From contig NZ_JAQNDO010000001.1 of NCBI RefSeq assembly GCF_028369105.1, positions 7,162,501 through 7,226,500 of the forward strand: DNA of 64,000 bases. The letters are read 5' to 3'. Positions within the stretch are counted from its first letter, which is position 1; each line of letters begins with the position of its first letter. The position numbers and the translations under genes are program-made. The notes beneath the pieces are model-generated. The model did not search any database, was not told the origin of the DNA, and worked only from the letters and a program-made list of their open reading frames with translations. Shown piece after piece: positions 1 through 8,525 of the stretch. The DNA is from Polyangium mundeleinium (GTDB lineage Bacteria; Myxococcota_A; Polyangia; Polyangiales; Polyangiaceae).

Positions 1-306
1 CACCGAGCCCGTGCCGCCCTCGCCGAGCACCGACACGACCTCGTACCGCGCGTCGATGATCTGGCCGATCAGCGGATCGGCGTTCGGGTTCCAGTCCGGC
101 GCGTCGATGAGCGCGTCGCCGTCGAACGGGCAGAAGCGCACCTCGCCGGAGAAGCACTTGTCGCACGCGGGGCAGCGCCGGGCGCGCGCCCGCTTTTGCT
201 TCCCGTCGGCCACGAGCGATGCGTCCACGGCGGCTCCGTTCGACTCGCGAGGAGGGGCGGGCGAAGGCGCCGGAGCGTCATTCCCTATACGGATGGTTCG
301 CGCCAC
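1..306 (-). CDS. Serine/threonine protein kinase, N-terminal fragment (runs off the left edge)
   Basis: Only the first ~100 residues are present. Reading leftwards, a Pro/Ala-rich leader is followed by a four-cysteine zinc-ribbon-like motif (CPACDKCF, then about eight residues on, RFCPFDG). The start of a Hanks-type kinase domain follows: [20 protein letters not shown], whose glycine-rich ATP loop ends at the window edge. Kinases with this small ribbon before the kinase domain are common in myxobacteria and usually continue into a membrane segment and a sensor domain, which cannot be seen here. The start is uncertain: a GTG at 306 opens the frame, and a second GTG at 228 has a better ribosome site (CGGAG). 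The kinase assignment is firm; its targets are unknown. Confidence 0.75.
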   Translation of the reverse strand, partial: MARTIRIGNDAPAPSPAPPRESNGAAVDASLVADGKQKRARARRCPACDKCFSGEVRFCPFDGDALIDAPDWNPNADPLIGQIIDARYEVVSVLGEGGTGSV

Positions 307-535
307 TGAACAACTCTAACCGAGGAACCGGCAGGCCGCGTCCTCAAAATGGTCTTCCACGCGGGGACAAACCGACGGCCCCCGCCGACCAGCCCCCGAG
401 CTCCAAGGTATCAATCCGCCCGAGCGTCGGGCAACCTTCTCGAAACGCCTTCACGCCTCGAAAACGAAGGACGAAGCACGGGCGCCCGCGGATCCCGCGA
501 GGCGCCCGCGCTCATCGCCGAGGCCGCTCGGCCGC

Positions 536-1681
536 TCAGATCTCTTCGAGGATCTTCGCCTTGCGCGCGTTGAAGTCCTCATCGCTGATGAGGCCCTGCT
601 GCTTGAGCGAAGCGAGCTTCTGGAGCCGCACCTCCACGCTCTGCGTCCCGCCCGCCGCCTGCTGCGGCTGCGGGGGCTGCTGCTGCTGAGCGTACTGCGG
701 CTGCTGGAAGTTCTGCGGCTGCATCATCTGCGCCATGCCCATGCCGATCGCGGCCTGCGCGCCGAGCTGCGCGACGCCCGTGCTCCCGCCGCCCTTGGCC
801 ATGCCCTCGCCCGCGCCCATCATCGCCTGCCCCGACGCGTAGTTGTTCCACGCCGGCGAACCTGCGAGGTGCTGCACGTACCGCGCGTCCTGCTGGAACT
901 TCTGATCGAGCTGGAACTGCTGCGCCCGCGCCGTGTCCGCCGCGATCCCGACGCCGCGCCGCGCCTCGGCCCGCGCCTTGTTCGCCTCCGTGAGGCGCTT
1001 CTGATCGTCGGCCGCGAAGTTGATGTTGAAGTTGCCGATCTGCAGGATCTTGACCCCGATCTCGTCGAGGTTCGGCGCGCTCTGCTGGATGCGCCCCGCG
1101 ATCTCCATGCTCATGCCGCCGAGGTTGAGCAGGCTCTTGCCCTGCTGCGCACACATCGTGCCGATGACCGTCTTCACGCTCATGAAGAACAGGCCCTTGA
1201 TCCAGTTCAGGATCACGTCGTTGTCCTGCGCGCCGGCCGCCTGGCCGTGGTAGCCGATGACGAACCGCACCGGGTCCGTCACGACGAGCGAGAACTCGCC
1301 GAAGATGCGCGGCGTGACGAACTCGTAGAGGATCGGATCCTCCATCGACTCGAGCGGGCCGCCGAACGGGACGCTCCGGATCGGCTGCATCTTCACGAAG
1401 TAGATCTCCGCGATGAAGACGTCGCCGCCCGTGAAGCTGTTGATGAGGTTGTTCAGGAACGGGATGTTCTGCGTCTGCAGCGTGTGACGCCCCGGCGGCA
1501 AGTAACCCATGTACTTGCCGTCCTTGAAGAAGAGCGCGCACTCGTCGCTGTCGACGGTGAGCTGCGACCAGAACGGGATGTTCTGATCCGGGTGCTTGTA
1601 GACGATGAGGTTTTTGAACCTATCGGGGCGCGCAATCATCATCTCGCGCACGCCACCCTTGACGAAATCCATGATCCCCAT
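536..1681 (-). CDS. SPFH-domain protein with C-terminal SHOCT motif (YdjI-like)
   Basis: A 381-residue protein. The N-terminal two thirds resemble the SPFH/virion-core family (start MGIMDFVKGGVREMM, central IKGLFFMSVKTVIG and ILQIGNFNINF), followed by an Ala/Arg/Gln-rich helical stretch. A low-complexity Gly/Met/Gln region comes next, and the last ~30 residues match a SHOCT motif (LQKLASLKQQGLISDEDF). SPFH proteins form membrane-associated oligomeric scaffolds, and SHOCT is a short oligomerisation or localisation element. ATG 1681 was chosen because AGGGAG lies 7 bases upstream; the longer frame has no such site. The gene diverges from the HEAT-like gene at 1872. There is no transmembrane segment at the N-terminus, so any membrane contact would be peripheral. 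The family is clear and the specific role unknown. Confidence 0.8.
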   Translation of the reverse strand: MGIMDFVKGGVREMMIARPDRFKNLIVYKHPDQNIPFWSQLTVDSDECALFFKDGKYMGYLPPGRHTLQTQNIPFLNNLINSFTGGDVFIAEIYFVKMQPIRSVPFGGPLESMEDPILYEFVTPRIFGEFSLVVTDPVRFVIGYHGQAAGAQDNDVILNWIKGLFFMSVKTVIGTMCAQQGKSLLNLGGMSMEIAGRIQQSAPNLDEIGVKILQIGNFNINFAADDQKRLTEANKARAEARRGVGIAADTARAQQFQLDQKFQQDARYVQHLAGSPAWNNYASGQAMMGAGEGMAKGGGSTGVAQLGAQAAIGMGMAQMMQPQNFQQPQYAQQQQPPQPQQAAGGTQSVEVRLQKLASLKQQGLISDEDFNARKAKILEEI

Positions 1682-1871
1682 GTCGAGCTCCCTGCTCTCC
1701 GCCCGCGCGCCGGCGGGACGGACGCCTTGCCACGTCACGAGAAACCCGCTTTCGGCAGGCTCGCTTCCCATGGCCCGAACTTTTCGCCGCGACGGACCGC
1801 GACGTCGGTGAGAATAGTGCCGAGCACGGTCTCCAGCAATGGCAAGCCGGCCGGAAGAGCACAGGTCCCCC

Positions 1872-2990
1872 ATGGCTCCCCCCATCGACATCAGCTCCCT
1901 GCCAGGCCCAGCCCAAAAGCTCGTCGACCCGAGCGCGCCGCCGAAGCTGCAAGAGCTCGCCGCGCGCGGCGTCGCGCCGGGCCTGAAGCCGCCTGCCATG
2001 CTCGCCGTGGTCGTGCTCCTCGCGAAGAGCGAGCGCGCCGACGTCGCAGCCACCGCGCGCGCGACGCTCGCCGCCCTGCCCCCGCCCCTGCTCGCCGGCG
2101 CCCTCGCGAGCGACCTCCACCCGGCCGTGATCGACGCCCTCGCGAGGGCCTCGGAAGGCAAGCTCGACGTGCTCGACAAGCTCGTCACGATGCCGCGCGT
2201 CGATCTGGAGACGATCGAGCACCTCGCGCGCACGGGGACCGAGGCCATCACCGAGCTCGTGGCCACGAACGAGGCGCGCCTGCTCGCCCACCCCCGGCTC
2301 ATCGAGCTGCTCTACATGAACCGGGCGACGCGCATGTCCACGGCCGATCGGATCGTCGACCTCGCGCGGCGGAACGGCCTCGAGCTCTCCGGGATCCCCG
2401 CCTTCCGCGAGGCCGCGGCGGCGCTCGAAGGCGAGCTCATCCCCGAGGCCTCGGAGGAGCCCACGCCCGACGACGTCCTCTTCACCGAGACCGCCGCGCT
2501 CGCCGATGCACTCGCCTCGCCCGCGCCCGAGGACACGCACGAGGCGAGCGACGAGGGCGCCGAGGCCGTCAAGCCGAAGTTCAAGCCGCTCTACAAGCTC
2601 ATCGCGGACATGAGCATCAGCCAGAAGGTGCGGCGCGCGCAGCTCGGTTCGAAGGAGGAGCGGCTCCTGCTCGTGCGCGATCGCAACCGCCTCGTGGCGA
2701 GCGCCGTCGCCCGGAGCCCCATGCTCCAGGAGGACGACGTCAACCTCATCACGAAGAACAGGAACGTCTCCGAGGAGGTGCTGCGCATCCTCGGCTCGAA
2801 TGCCGAGTGGCTGAAGAGTTACATCATCAAGCGCAACCTCGTGGAGAACCCGAAGACGCCCCTCTCCCTGTCGACGCGCCTGATCCCGCTCCTCCGCGAC
2901 GCGGACGTCCGCCAGCTCGCCAAGAGCAAGAACGTGACCGCGGCCATCCAGGAGGCCGCGCGCAGGCACCTCGACCGGAAGAAGCAGTGA
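1872..2990 (+). CDS. HEAT-like helical repeat protein, conserved myxobacterial type
   Basis: About 372 residues from ATG 1872, which has AGG 8 bases upstream; an in-frame ATG at 1839 would add 11. The first ~190 residues are Ala/Leu-rich helical units of the HEAT or leucine-rich-variant kind (LAKSERADVAATARATL, LVTMPRVDLETIEHLA, LVATNEARLLAHPRLIE). An acidic Glu/Ala/Pro linker follows, then a basic helical C-terminal half (KFKPLYKLIADMSISQKVRR, LITKNRNVSEEVLRILG). No enzyme motif, signal peptide or membrane segment is seen, so a cytoplasmic scaffold or adaptor role is the likeliest reading. It is divergent from the SPFH gene and followed 20 bases later by the nikR-like gene. I do not recognise a named family. 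Confidence 0.75.
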   Translation: MAPPIDISSLPGPAQKLVDPSAPPKLQELAARGVAPGLKPPAMLAVVVLLAKSERADVAATARATLAALPPPLLAGALASDLHPAVIDALARASEGKLDVLDKLVTMPRVDLETIEHLARTGTEAITELVATNEARLLAHPRLIELLYMNRATRMSTADRIVDLARRNGLELSGIPAFREAAAALEGELIPEASEEPTPDDVLFTETAALADALASPAPEDTHEASDEGAEAVKPKFKPLYKLIADMSISQKVRRAQLGSKEERLLLVRDRNRLVASAVARSPMLQEDDVNLITKNRNVSEEVLRILGSNAEWLKSYIIKRNLVENPKTPLSLSTRLIPLLRDADVRQLAKSKNVTAAIQEAARRHLDRKKQ

Positions 2991-3010
2991 GCTGATACGG
3001 TGTACGAACG

Positions 3011-3487
3011 ATGAGCGACCTCGTCCGCTTCGGCGTGGCCATGGACCGCGCGCTGCTCACCGAGTTCGATCGGCGCATCGCGGCGCTCGGCTACGAGAAC
3101 CGCTCCGAGGCCATCCGCGATCTCGTCCGCGCAGATCTCACGCGCGCCGCCTGGGACCGCGGCGCCGCCGTCGTCGCCACGCTCTCCGTCGTCTACAAGC
3201 CCCACGTGCGCGCCGAGGTCCTGCGCATCGCCGAGCCCGAGCCCGGGAGCGCCGACCTCGTCGTCGCGAGCCAGCACGTGCGGATCGATCGCGAGCGCTG
3301 CCTCGACACGATGGTCCTGCGCGGCCCCGCGGAGAGCCTCTCCACGCTCGCCGGCAAGATCGCCGGCACGAAGGGCGTGCTCTCCTGCGAGCTGCACGTC
3401 GCCGCCTCCGTGGCAGACGACACGCGCGCAAACGAGGCCCAGCCTTCCCCCCCGAGAGACAGAGACAGAGACCAGGAGCAGGGATGA
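3011..3487 (+). CDS. NikR-like ribbon-helix-helix regulator with an incomplete nickel site
   Basis: A 158-residue protein with the NikR layout: an N-terminal ribbon-helix-helix DNA-binding domain (VRFGVAMDRALLTEFDRRI, then YENRSEAIRDLVR) and a C-terminal ACT-like metal domain. In E. coli NikR the high-affinity nickel ligands are His76, His87, His89 and Cys95. Aligning by ASQHVRIDRERCLDTMVLRG, the His87 and Cys95 equivalents are present. The position of His89 is Arg and the position of His76 is Pro or Ala. The protein therefore keeps the fold but probably not square-planar nickel binding, so the effector may be another metal or none. It ends in a poorly conserved charged tail. Its stop overlaps the start of the SDR gene (ATGA), so the two are translationally coupled; no nickel transporter lies nearby. 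Confidence 0.8.
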   Translation: MSDLVRFGVAMDRALLTEFDRRIAALGYENRSEAIRDLVRADLTRAAWDRGAAVVATLSVVYKPHVRAEVLRIAEPEPGSADLVVASQHVRIDRERCLDTMVLRGPAESLSTLAGKIAGTKGVLSCELHVAASVADDTRANEAQPSPPRDRDRDQEQG

Positions 3488-4203
3488 CGATCCCCCACGA
3501 TCCGAAGCGTATCCTCGTCGTCGGCGCCACCGGCAGGCTCGGCGTCGCCATCGCGAAGGCCCTCGTCCAGCGCGGCGATCACGTCGCCATCACGGCCCGC
3601 AGCGAGCCGCGCCTCGGCGCCCTCGCCGACGAGCTCACGCACGACCCCACGGGCCGCCCCACCACCATCTGCGCCGACCTGCGGGATCCCGCAGCGCCCG
3701 AGCGCATCGCGAGCCGCGTGCTCGAGAGCGGCCGCCTCGACGGCATCATCCTCGCCTGCGGCCCCTTCCCGCACACGCCGCTCGAAAAGCTCTCGCGCGA
3801 GGACCTCGAGAACACGCTCGCCGTGCACGCGGTCGCGCCGCTCCTGCTCGTGAACGCGCTCTCCGAGGAGCTCACGCGCACCGAGGGCGCGGTCGTCGCG
3901 CTCGTCGACGCGGGCGTCACGCGGCCCTTCCCGAACCACGTCGCGTACCTGACCGCGAAGGGCGCGCTGCAGACGGGCCTGCGCGCGCTCGCCGTCGAAC
4001 TCGCGCCGCAGGTGCGCGTCAACCTGCTCGCGATCGGCATCGTCGCCGACCCCGAGGCCGACGCCGATCCGAAGCGCCTGCACCGCCTCGCCGCCCGCTC
4101 CCCGCTCGGCCGCTTCGGCACGCCCGCGGAGGTCGTGCACGGGGCGCTGTCGCTGCTCGACGCGACGTGGGCGACGGGCGAGATCTGGGGGATCGGGCGG
4201 TAA
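3484..4203 (+). CDS. Short-chain dehydrogenase/reductase
   Basis: A 239-residue classical SDR. The Rossmann nucleotide motif is GATGRLGVAIAKAL near residue 14, followed by TARSEPR (an Arg after strand 2 suggests NADPH). The strand-4 NAG motif is replaced by ACG (IILACGPFPHTP), and the catalytic YLTAK motif sits near residue 156 with the preceding Ser/Asp position occupied by VDAGV. The end RFGTPAEVV, then ATGEIWGIGR is typical of pteridine-reductase-like SDRs. The family reduces carbonyls or pterins with NAD(P)H in the cytoplasm; the substrate here is unknown. Its start overlaps the nikR-like gene by four bases, so it is probably expressed from the same message. It converges on the SPOR gene 4 bases further on. 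Confidence 0.85.
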   Translation: MTIPHDPKRILVVGATGRLGVAIAKALVQRGDHVAITARSEPRLGALADELTHDPTGRPTTICADLRDPAAPERIASRVLESGRLDGIILACGPFPHTPLEKLSREDLENTLAVHAVAPLLLVNALSEELTRTEGAVVALVDAGVTRPFPNHVAYLTAKGALQTGLRALAVELAPQVRVNLLAIGIVADPEADADPKRLHRLAARSPLGRFGTPAEVVHGALSLLDATWATGEIWGIGR

Positions 4204-4207
4204 GCGA

Positions 4208-5038
4208 TTACTGCGCGGCGCTCTCGTCCGCGAGCTTGGCGAGGGCGTCCTTCTTCGGCGGCTCGACGATGAACGTGACGAGCCGCTCCTTCGCTTCAAA
4301 ATCCTGCCGGTAGATCGTGGCCGAGTGCTTGTACTTGAAGGGGCCGATGCGCACGCGGTACCAGAGTCCGCGGCCCTTCACCATCGCGGGCTCGACGTAA
4401 GCGCGGTGGCCCCGTCGGCGCAGCGCGGCCGCGAACTTGTCGCCCTCCTGCTGCGTCTTGAACGAGCTCACCTGGAGCTGGTACTGCCCCGGGCCACCAG
4501 CCTCCGCGGCCTCGGCGCCGTCTTCCCGCGCGACGTGCTTCGCCATCTGCGTGAGCGTGTCGCGGCCCGCGGCCGAGTCCGGCGGCGCTTGCAGGATGTG
4601 CTGCGCCGGCAGCGGCGACGGCGGCAACCGGTCGGCCACCGTCTCCGGCGGCAGCGGCAACGCCTCCGCGGCCGCGCCCTCCGGCGGCGGCTTTCCGGCC
4701 TGCGGCGAGCGCACGGCTTCGAGCGCCGTCGTGTTCTTCGTGTCGGAGAGCATCCCCGGGAAGGTGATCTCGTGGCCGGCGAGATCCGGCTTCTTGTCCA
4801 CCTTCACGCCCGCGGGGTGCGCCTTCGCCACGAGATCGCCGAGCGGATCCACGTTCGTCGGCTTCTCCTTCACGGGCGCGCGGAGCAACGCGACGGCCGC
4901 GAACATGATGCACGCGCCGCCGAGCGAGGCGAGCACGAGCGCCGAGGCGCGCGACGGCCGCGACGCGGGATCGGCCTCCTGGATGTCCTCCAGGTTCTTG
5001 ATGGCCCCGCCGTCCCCGATGTCCGAACGTACGGTCAT
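4208..5038 (-). CDS. SPOR-domain membrane protein
   Basis: A 276-residue protein: a short cytoplasmic N-terminus, one transmembrane helix at about residues 33-53 (ALVLASLGGACIMFAAVALL), a long Pro/Ala/Glu-rich periplasmic linker, and a C-terminal SPOR domain from about residue 185 (GQYQLQVSSFKTQQEGDKFA, then RGLWYRVRIGPFKYKHSA). SPOR domains bind denuded glycan strands of septal peptidoglycan, which places the protein at the division site or cell wall. The ATG at 5038 overlaps the stop of argS (ATGA), so the two genes are cotranscribed and coupled. The argS-SPOR pairing recurs in several deltaproteobacteria as far as I recall. The topology and domain are clear; a specific division role is inferred. 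Confidence 0.85.
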   Translation of the reverse strand: MTVRSDIGDGGAIKNLEDIQEADPASRPSRASALVLASLGGACIMFAAVALLRAPVKEKPTNVDPLGDLVAKAHPAGVKVDKKPDLAGHEITFPGMLSDTKNTTALEAVRSPQAGKPPPEGAAAEALPLPPETVADRLPPSPLPAQHILQAPPDSAAGRDTLTQMAKHVAREDGAEAAEAGGPGQYQLQVSSFKTQQEGDKFAAALRRRGHRAYVEPAMVKGRGLWYRVRIGPFKYKHSATIYRQDFEAKERLVTFIVEPPKKDALAKLADESAAQ

Positions 5039-6903
5039 GACGCTTCGGCCTCCTTGTTCGACGCCTGGGGCTGGGGATCGCCGTCGGCGTCCTCCGCCCC
5101 AAACCCCAGCTCCGTCTCTGCTGCGGCGGCCTCGCCTTCGAGCTTGTGCATGCGCTCGAGCGCGGTGATGCCCGCGAGCTTCAGCCCCGCGCCGTACACC
5201 GTGCGGATCGCCTCGATCCAGAGCAGCCGCGCCTCGCTCTTCGGGCGATCCCACTTCTCCTGCCAGCCCGCCTCCGCCACCTGCGCGTCGAGCGGCAGGA
5301 TCGTGTCGCCGTCCTTCTTCAGCCGCGTGAAGTAGCTCTGGAAGTCCTGCGAGAGCTCCTGCAGGTAGAACAGGATCCGGTGCGGCTCGCGCAGCGTCGA
5401 GGCCTCCGCCACGACGGCCGGGAAGCGCCCGAGGCGCCCGAGGATCGCGAGCTCGTCCGGGTGCTCGAGGCGCGCGGCGAGCGCGGGGGCGTGCCTCGGA
5501 ACTTGGAGCCCAAACTTTTCCTGGGCGCGGCGCAGGATCGAGCAGAGGCGCGCGTAGCCGTACTGCAGATAAAAGACGGGGTTGTCCATCGAGGCCTTCT
5601 TGGCGAGCTCGATGTCGAGATCGATCGTCGTGTCGCTCCGTCGCGCGAGGTAGAAGTAGCGCAGCGCGTCGGCGCCGGCGCCCTTCCTCCGCGCGGCCTC
5701 GTCGATCTCGTCGACGACCTCCTCGATCGTGACGAGGTTGCCGAGCCGCTTGCCCATCTTGTAGGGCTTGCCGTCGCGCAGCAGGTTCACGAGCTGGTAG
5801 AGCACCACCTCGAAGCGCTCCTTCGGCAAGCCGAGCGCCGCGAGCGCGCCGCGCACCCGCGCCGTGTAGCCGTGGTGATCGGCGCCGAGCACGTTCACGA
5901 GCCGGTCGTAGCCGCGGCCGATCTTGTCGGCGTGGTACGCGATGTCGCTCGCGAAGTACGTGAAGTAGCCGTCGCGCTTCTTGACGACCCGGTCCTTGTC
6001 GTCGCCCTCGTCGGTGCTCTTGAAGAAGAGCGCCCCTTCGCGTTCTTCGAGGTAGCCGCGCGTGTTGAGCTCCGCGAGCGCCGCGTTCACGCGGCCCCAC
6101 CGGTGCAAGCTCTCCTCGGAGTACCAGCCGTCGAACTGGATGCGCAGCGACGCGAGCGTCTTCTTGATGCCCGGCAGCGCCTTCGAGCCCGGCACGCCGT
6201 CGAGCATGCGCGTCACGCACACGCGCGCGAGCTCTTCGACCTTGTCGTCGGCGATCAGCTCGGGGCTCGTCTTCTGCAGCCAGGCGACGAGATCCTCGAG
6301 GTAGTCGTTTTTGCCGTAGCCGCCCTCGGGCGGCTCGCGGCCGAGCGCCACGGCGAGCACGCTCGCCGCGAGCAGCCGGATCTGGTTGCCGAAGTCGTTG
6401 ATGTAGTACTCGCGCGTGACGCGGTGCCCCGTGGCCTCCAGGAGCGTCGCCACCGCGTCGCCGAGGATCGCGCCTCGGCCGTGCGAGATGAGCAGCGGTC
6501 CCGTCGGGTTGGCGCTGACGAACTCGACGAGCACCCGCTCGCCGAGCCCCGCGGGCCCTCGCCCGAAGGCCGGCCCTGCGGCCATCACGTCGCCGAGCAC
6601 GCGCTGATAAATCGCTGGCGCGAGGCGCAGATTCAAAAAACCCGGCCCGGCGATCTCCACGGCGCGGATGTCGGCCTCTTTGCCGAGACGCTCGGCCAGC
6701 AGCGTCGCGATCTCCCGAGGCGGCTTCTTGGCTGCCTTCTGGATCGCGAGCGCCGCGTTCGTCGCCAGGTCTCCGTGCTCGGGGCGCTTCGGGCGCTCCA
6801 CGGAGAACGTTGCAGACGTGACTTCCGACGGCAGGACCCCACTCCCCGCCAGATCGGTGAGTGCACCCACCACCAGATTCCGAACTTGCTCTTCGACGCC
6901 CAT
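5035..6903 (-). CDS. argS: Arginyl-tRNA synthetase
   Basis: A 622-residue class I aminoacyl-tRNA synthetase that charges tRNA-Arg. Visible signatures are the additional N-terminal domain (RPEHGDLATNAALAIQKAAK), the HIGH-like motif in SANPTGPLLISHGRG at about residues 130-144, NDFGNQIRLL, and the KMSKR-like motif KMGKRLGN at about residue 385. The C-terminal anticodon-binding DALR region is near QYGYARLCSILRR. The length is slightly above the usual ~560-590, owing to an acidic Ala/Glu-rich tail. ATG 6903 gives the expected N-terminus. The 77-base gap from pabB contains a perfect TTGACA on the minus strand but no convincing -10, so its own promoter is possible but not shown. The SPOR gene overlaps the stop codon. 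Confidence 0.95.
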   Translation of the reverse strand: MGVEEQVRNLVVGALTDLAGSGVLPSEVTSATFSVERPKRPEHGDLATNAALAIQKAAKKPPREIATLLAERLGKEADIRAVEIAGPGFLNLRLAPAIYQRVLGDVMAAGPAFGRGPAGLGERVLVEFVSANPTGPLLISHGRGAILGDAVATLLEATGHRVTREYYINDFGNQIRLLAASVLAVALGREPPEGGYGKNDYLEDLVAWLQKTSPELIADDKVEELARVCVTRMLDGVPGSKALPGIKKTLASLRIQFDGWYSEESLHRWGRVNAALAELNTRGYLEEREGALFFKSTDEGDDKDRVVKKRDGYFTYFASDIAYHADKIGRGYDRLVNVLGADHHGYTARVRGALAALGLPKERFEVVLYQLVNLLRDGKPYKMGKRLGNLVTIEEVVDEIDEAARRKGAGADALRYFYLARRSDTTIDLDIELAKKASMDNPVFYLQYGYARLCSILRRAQEKFGLQVPRHAPALAARLEHPDELAILGRLGRFPAVVAEASTLREPHRILFYLQELSQDFQSYFTRLKKDGDTILPLDAQVAEAGWQEKWDRPKSEARLLWIEAIRTVYGAGLKLAGITALERMHKLEGEAAAAETELGFGAEDADGDPQPQASNKEAEAS

Positions 6904-6980
6904 CGTACGGGCGGATTAGTACCCCGAGGCCGCTCGAACCACCAACTTTCTGTCAACACATAGTCTTACATTCGCGTACA

Positions 6981-8444
6981 TCACGCTCCCACGAAGGCCC
7001 GATTTGCCGCTTTTTCGAGTTGGAGAGCCTTCCAGCGGGTCTCTTCGAGCTCGCGGGCGGGGTCGGAGTCGGCGACGATGCCGCCGCCGGTGAAGTATTC
7101 GCCCTCGCGGCCCTGGAGCACGACGGTACGAATGGCCATGGCGAGGGTGACGCTGCCGTCGTGGGCGACGTGGCCGAAGCCGCCGGTGTAAAGGCCGCGG
7201 CGGGCGCTTTCGAGACGGGCGATGACCTCCATGGCGCGGACCTTGGGCGCGCCGGTGACGCTGCCGCTCGGGACCATGGCGGCGAGGACGTCGTGCCGGG
7301 TCGCGCCGGGCCGGGTCCACGCCCCGAGCAAGGCCTCGCGGTGGTGGATGGTTCTGTGCGTCACCACACCGGGCCCGTGGAGAACCTGAACCGAGCCCAC
7401 GGCCGCGACGCGACCGAGATCGTTACGCTCCACATCCACGATCATCGTGAGCTCCGCGTTTTCCTTGGGATCTTGATCGAGCTCCTGGACAAGCGCCGCG
7501 TCCTCGCGGGCGTCCTTTCCGCGAGGTCGTGTGCCCTTGATGGGACACGTGAACAATCGCCCGAAAGGCACCGAATTCAGAACGTGCCTTTGTCGTGAAT
7601 CCCCTCCCCGATCCGACCGTTTTTGATCCTCTCGCACGCTCGACGTGAAGGTTCGCATTCTATCCTGCGGAAACTCCATGCCTTCGGGCAATTGCCTCGT
7701 TCGGGCTTCGAGGAGCAGCTCTGGTGACGTGGACACGACGGCCAGATCACGACCGAGGTGCAGGCACGCGGCGAACGGGGACGGCGCGGCGGCGCTCAAG
7801 CGGCGGTGCAAATCGAGCGGCTCGCCCCGCACGAGCGAGACGAGGAGCCGTCGCGCCAGGTTGACCTGGTAAAGCTCCCCCCGGGCGATGAGCTCCTTGG
7901 CGGCGAGGATCCGCTCCAGGTGAAGCCGCGTCGGCTCCGCATCCGCGACCTCGACGGCGAACGCCCCCCGCCCCGCAGGCGCACGCGCCACGAGCAGGCG
8001 ACGCGCGAGCGCCTCGACGTGGCCCTGTGTGACGCCCACCGCAAACACGCGGCCCTCGGCATGGTCCACCACGACGACGGCCGGGTACCGGAGCCAGAGC
8101 GGCCGTTCGAGCATCGCCCGCGGCCGCCGATCTCCCTCGCGCGGTGTCCAGCCGGGGCGTTCGAGCTGCCGGTGCCCCTCGTACGGCAGCACGCCGATCC
8201 AGCGGGGCACGGACCGAAACGTGCCCGTCGCACCGCCGAACGGAAAGTCGGGGTCGTCGGCGAGTGGATCGAGGGCGCTCGACTGGCGGTCGGGATCACA
8301 CGCGACGTAGGAGAAGCGCGCGTAGGGGCCAGGGGTGCGATCGGCCGCGTGGAGCAGAGCGAGGCGGTCCGCGGCGGTTTCGCGGAGGCGATCGGCGAGG
8401 GCGATCGGATCGGGCGCGAGGGGGAGCTGTCGACCGACGAGCAC
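6981..8444 (-). CDS. pabB: Aminodeoxychorismate synthase component I (PabB type)
   Basis: A 487-residue chorismate-binding enzyme. The active-site motif is PIKGTRPRG with Lys303, which marks PabB; anthranilate synthase TrpE has Ala there. Other family blocks are present: ARGELYQVNLARRL, VDVERNDLGRV, VPSGSVTGAPKVRAME and YTGGFGHVAHDGS. The enzyme makes 4-amino-4-deoxychorismate for folate, normally with a glutaminase partner (PabA), which is not adjacent. GTG 8444 is preceded by AGGA 8 bases upstream. About 54 residues lie between the SPELLLE block and PIKGT, where I expect 10-15. This makes a ~40-residue, Arg/Ser-rich insert (residues ~247-297, DNA ~7545-7700) that is visibly less GC-rich than the rest. 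Confidence 0.85.
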   Translation of the reverse strand: MLVGRQLPLAPDPIALADRLRETAADRLALLHAADRTPGPYARFSYVACDPDRQSSALDPLADDPDFPFGGATGTFRSVPRWIGVLPYEGHRQLERPGWTPREGDRRPRAMLERPLWLRYPAVVVVDHAEGRVFAVGVTQGHVEALARRLLVARAPAGRGAFAVEVADAEPTRLHLERILAAKELIARGELYQVNLARRLLVSLVRGEPLDLHRRLSAAAPSPFAACLHLGRDLAVVSTSPELLLEARTRQLPEGMEFPQDRMRTFTSSVREDQKRSDRGGDSRQRHVLNSVPFGRLFTCPIKGTRPRGKDAREDAALVQELDQDPKENAELTMIVDVERNDLGRVAAVGSVQVLHGPGVVTHRTIHHREALLGAWTRPGATRHDVLAAMVPSGSVTGAPKVRAMEVIARLESARRGLYTGGFGHVAHDGSVTLAMAIRTVVLQGREGEYFTGGGIVADSDPARELEETRWKALQLEKAANRAFVGA

Positions 8445-8525
8445 GGCGAGATCCTGCTAGCACGGGGGGCGCGCGGCGCGGCGGCGAGATGAAAAGCCGC
8501 CGGGCTCGGGCTACGCTCGCGCCGC

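Noticed and set aside
6904-6980. argS promoter
   Set aside because: A perfect TTGACA is present on the minus strand, but no -10 lies at a usable distance.
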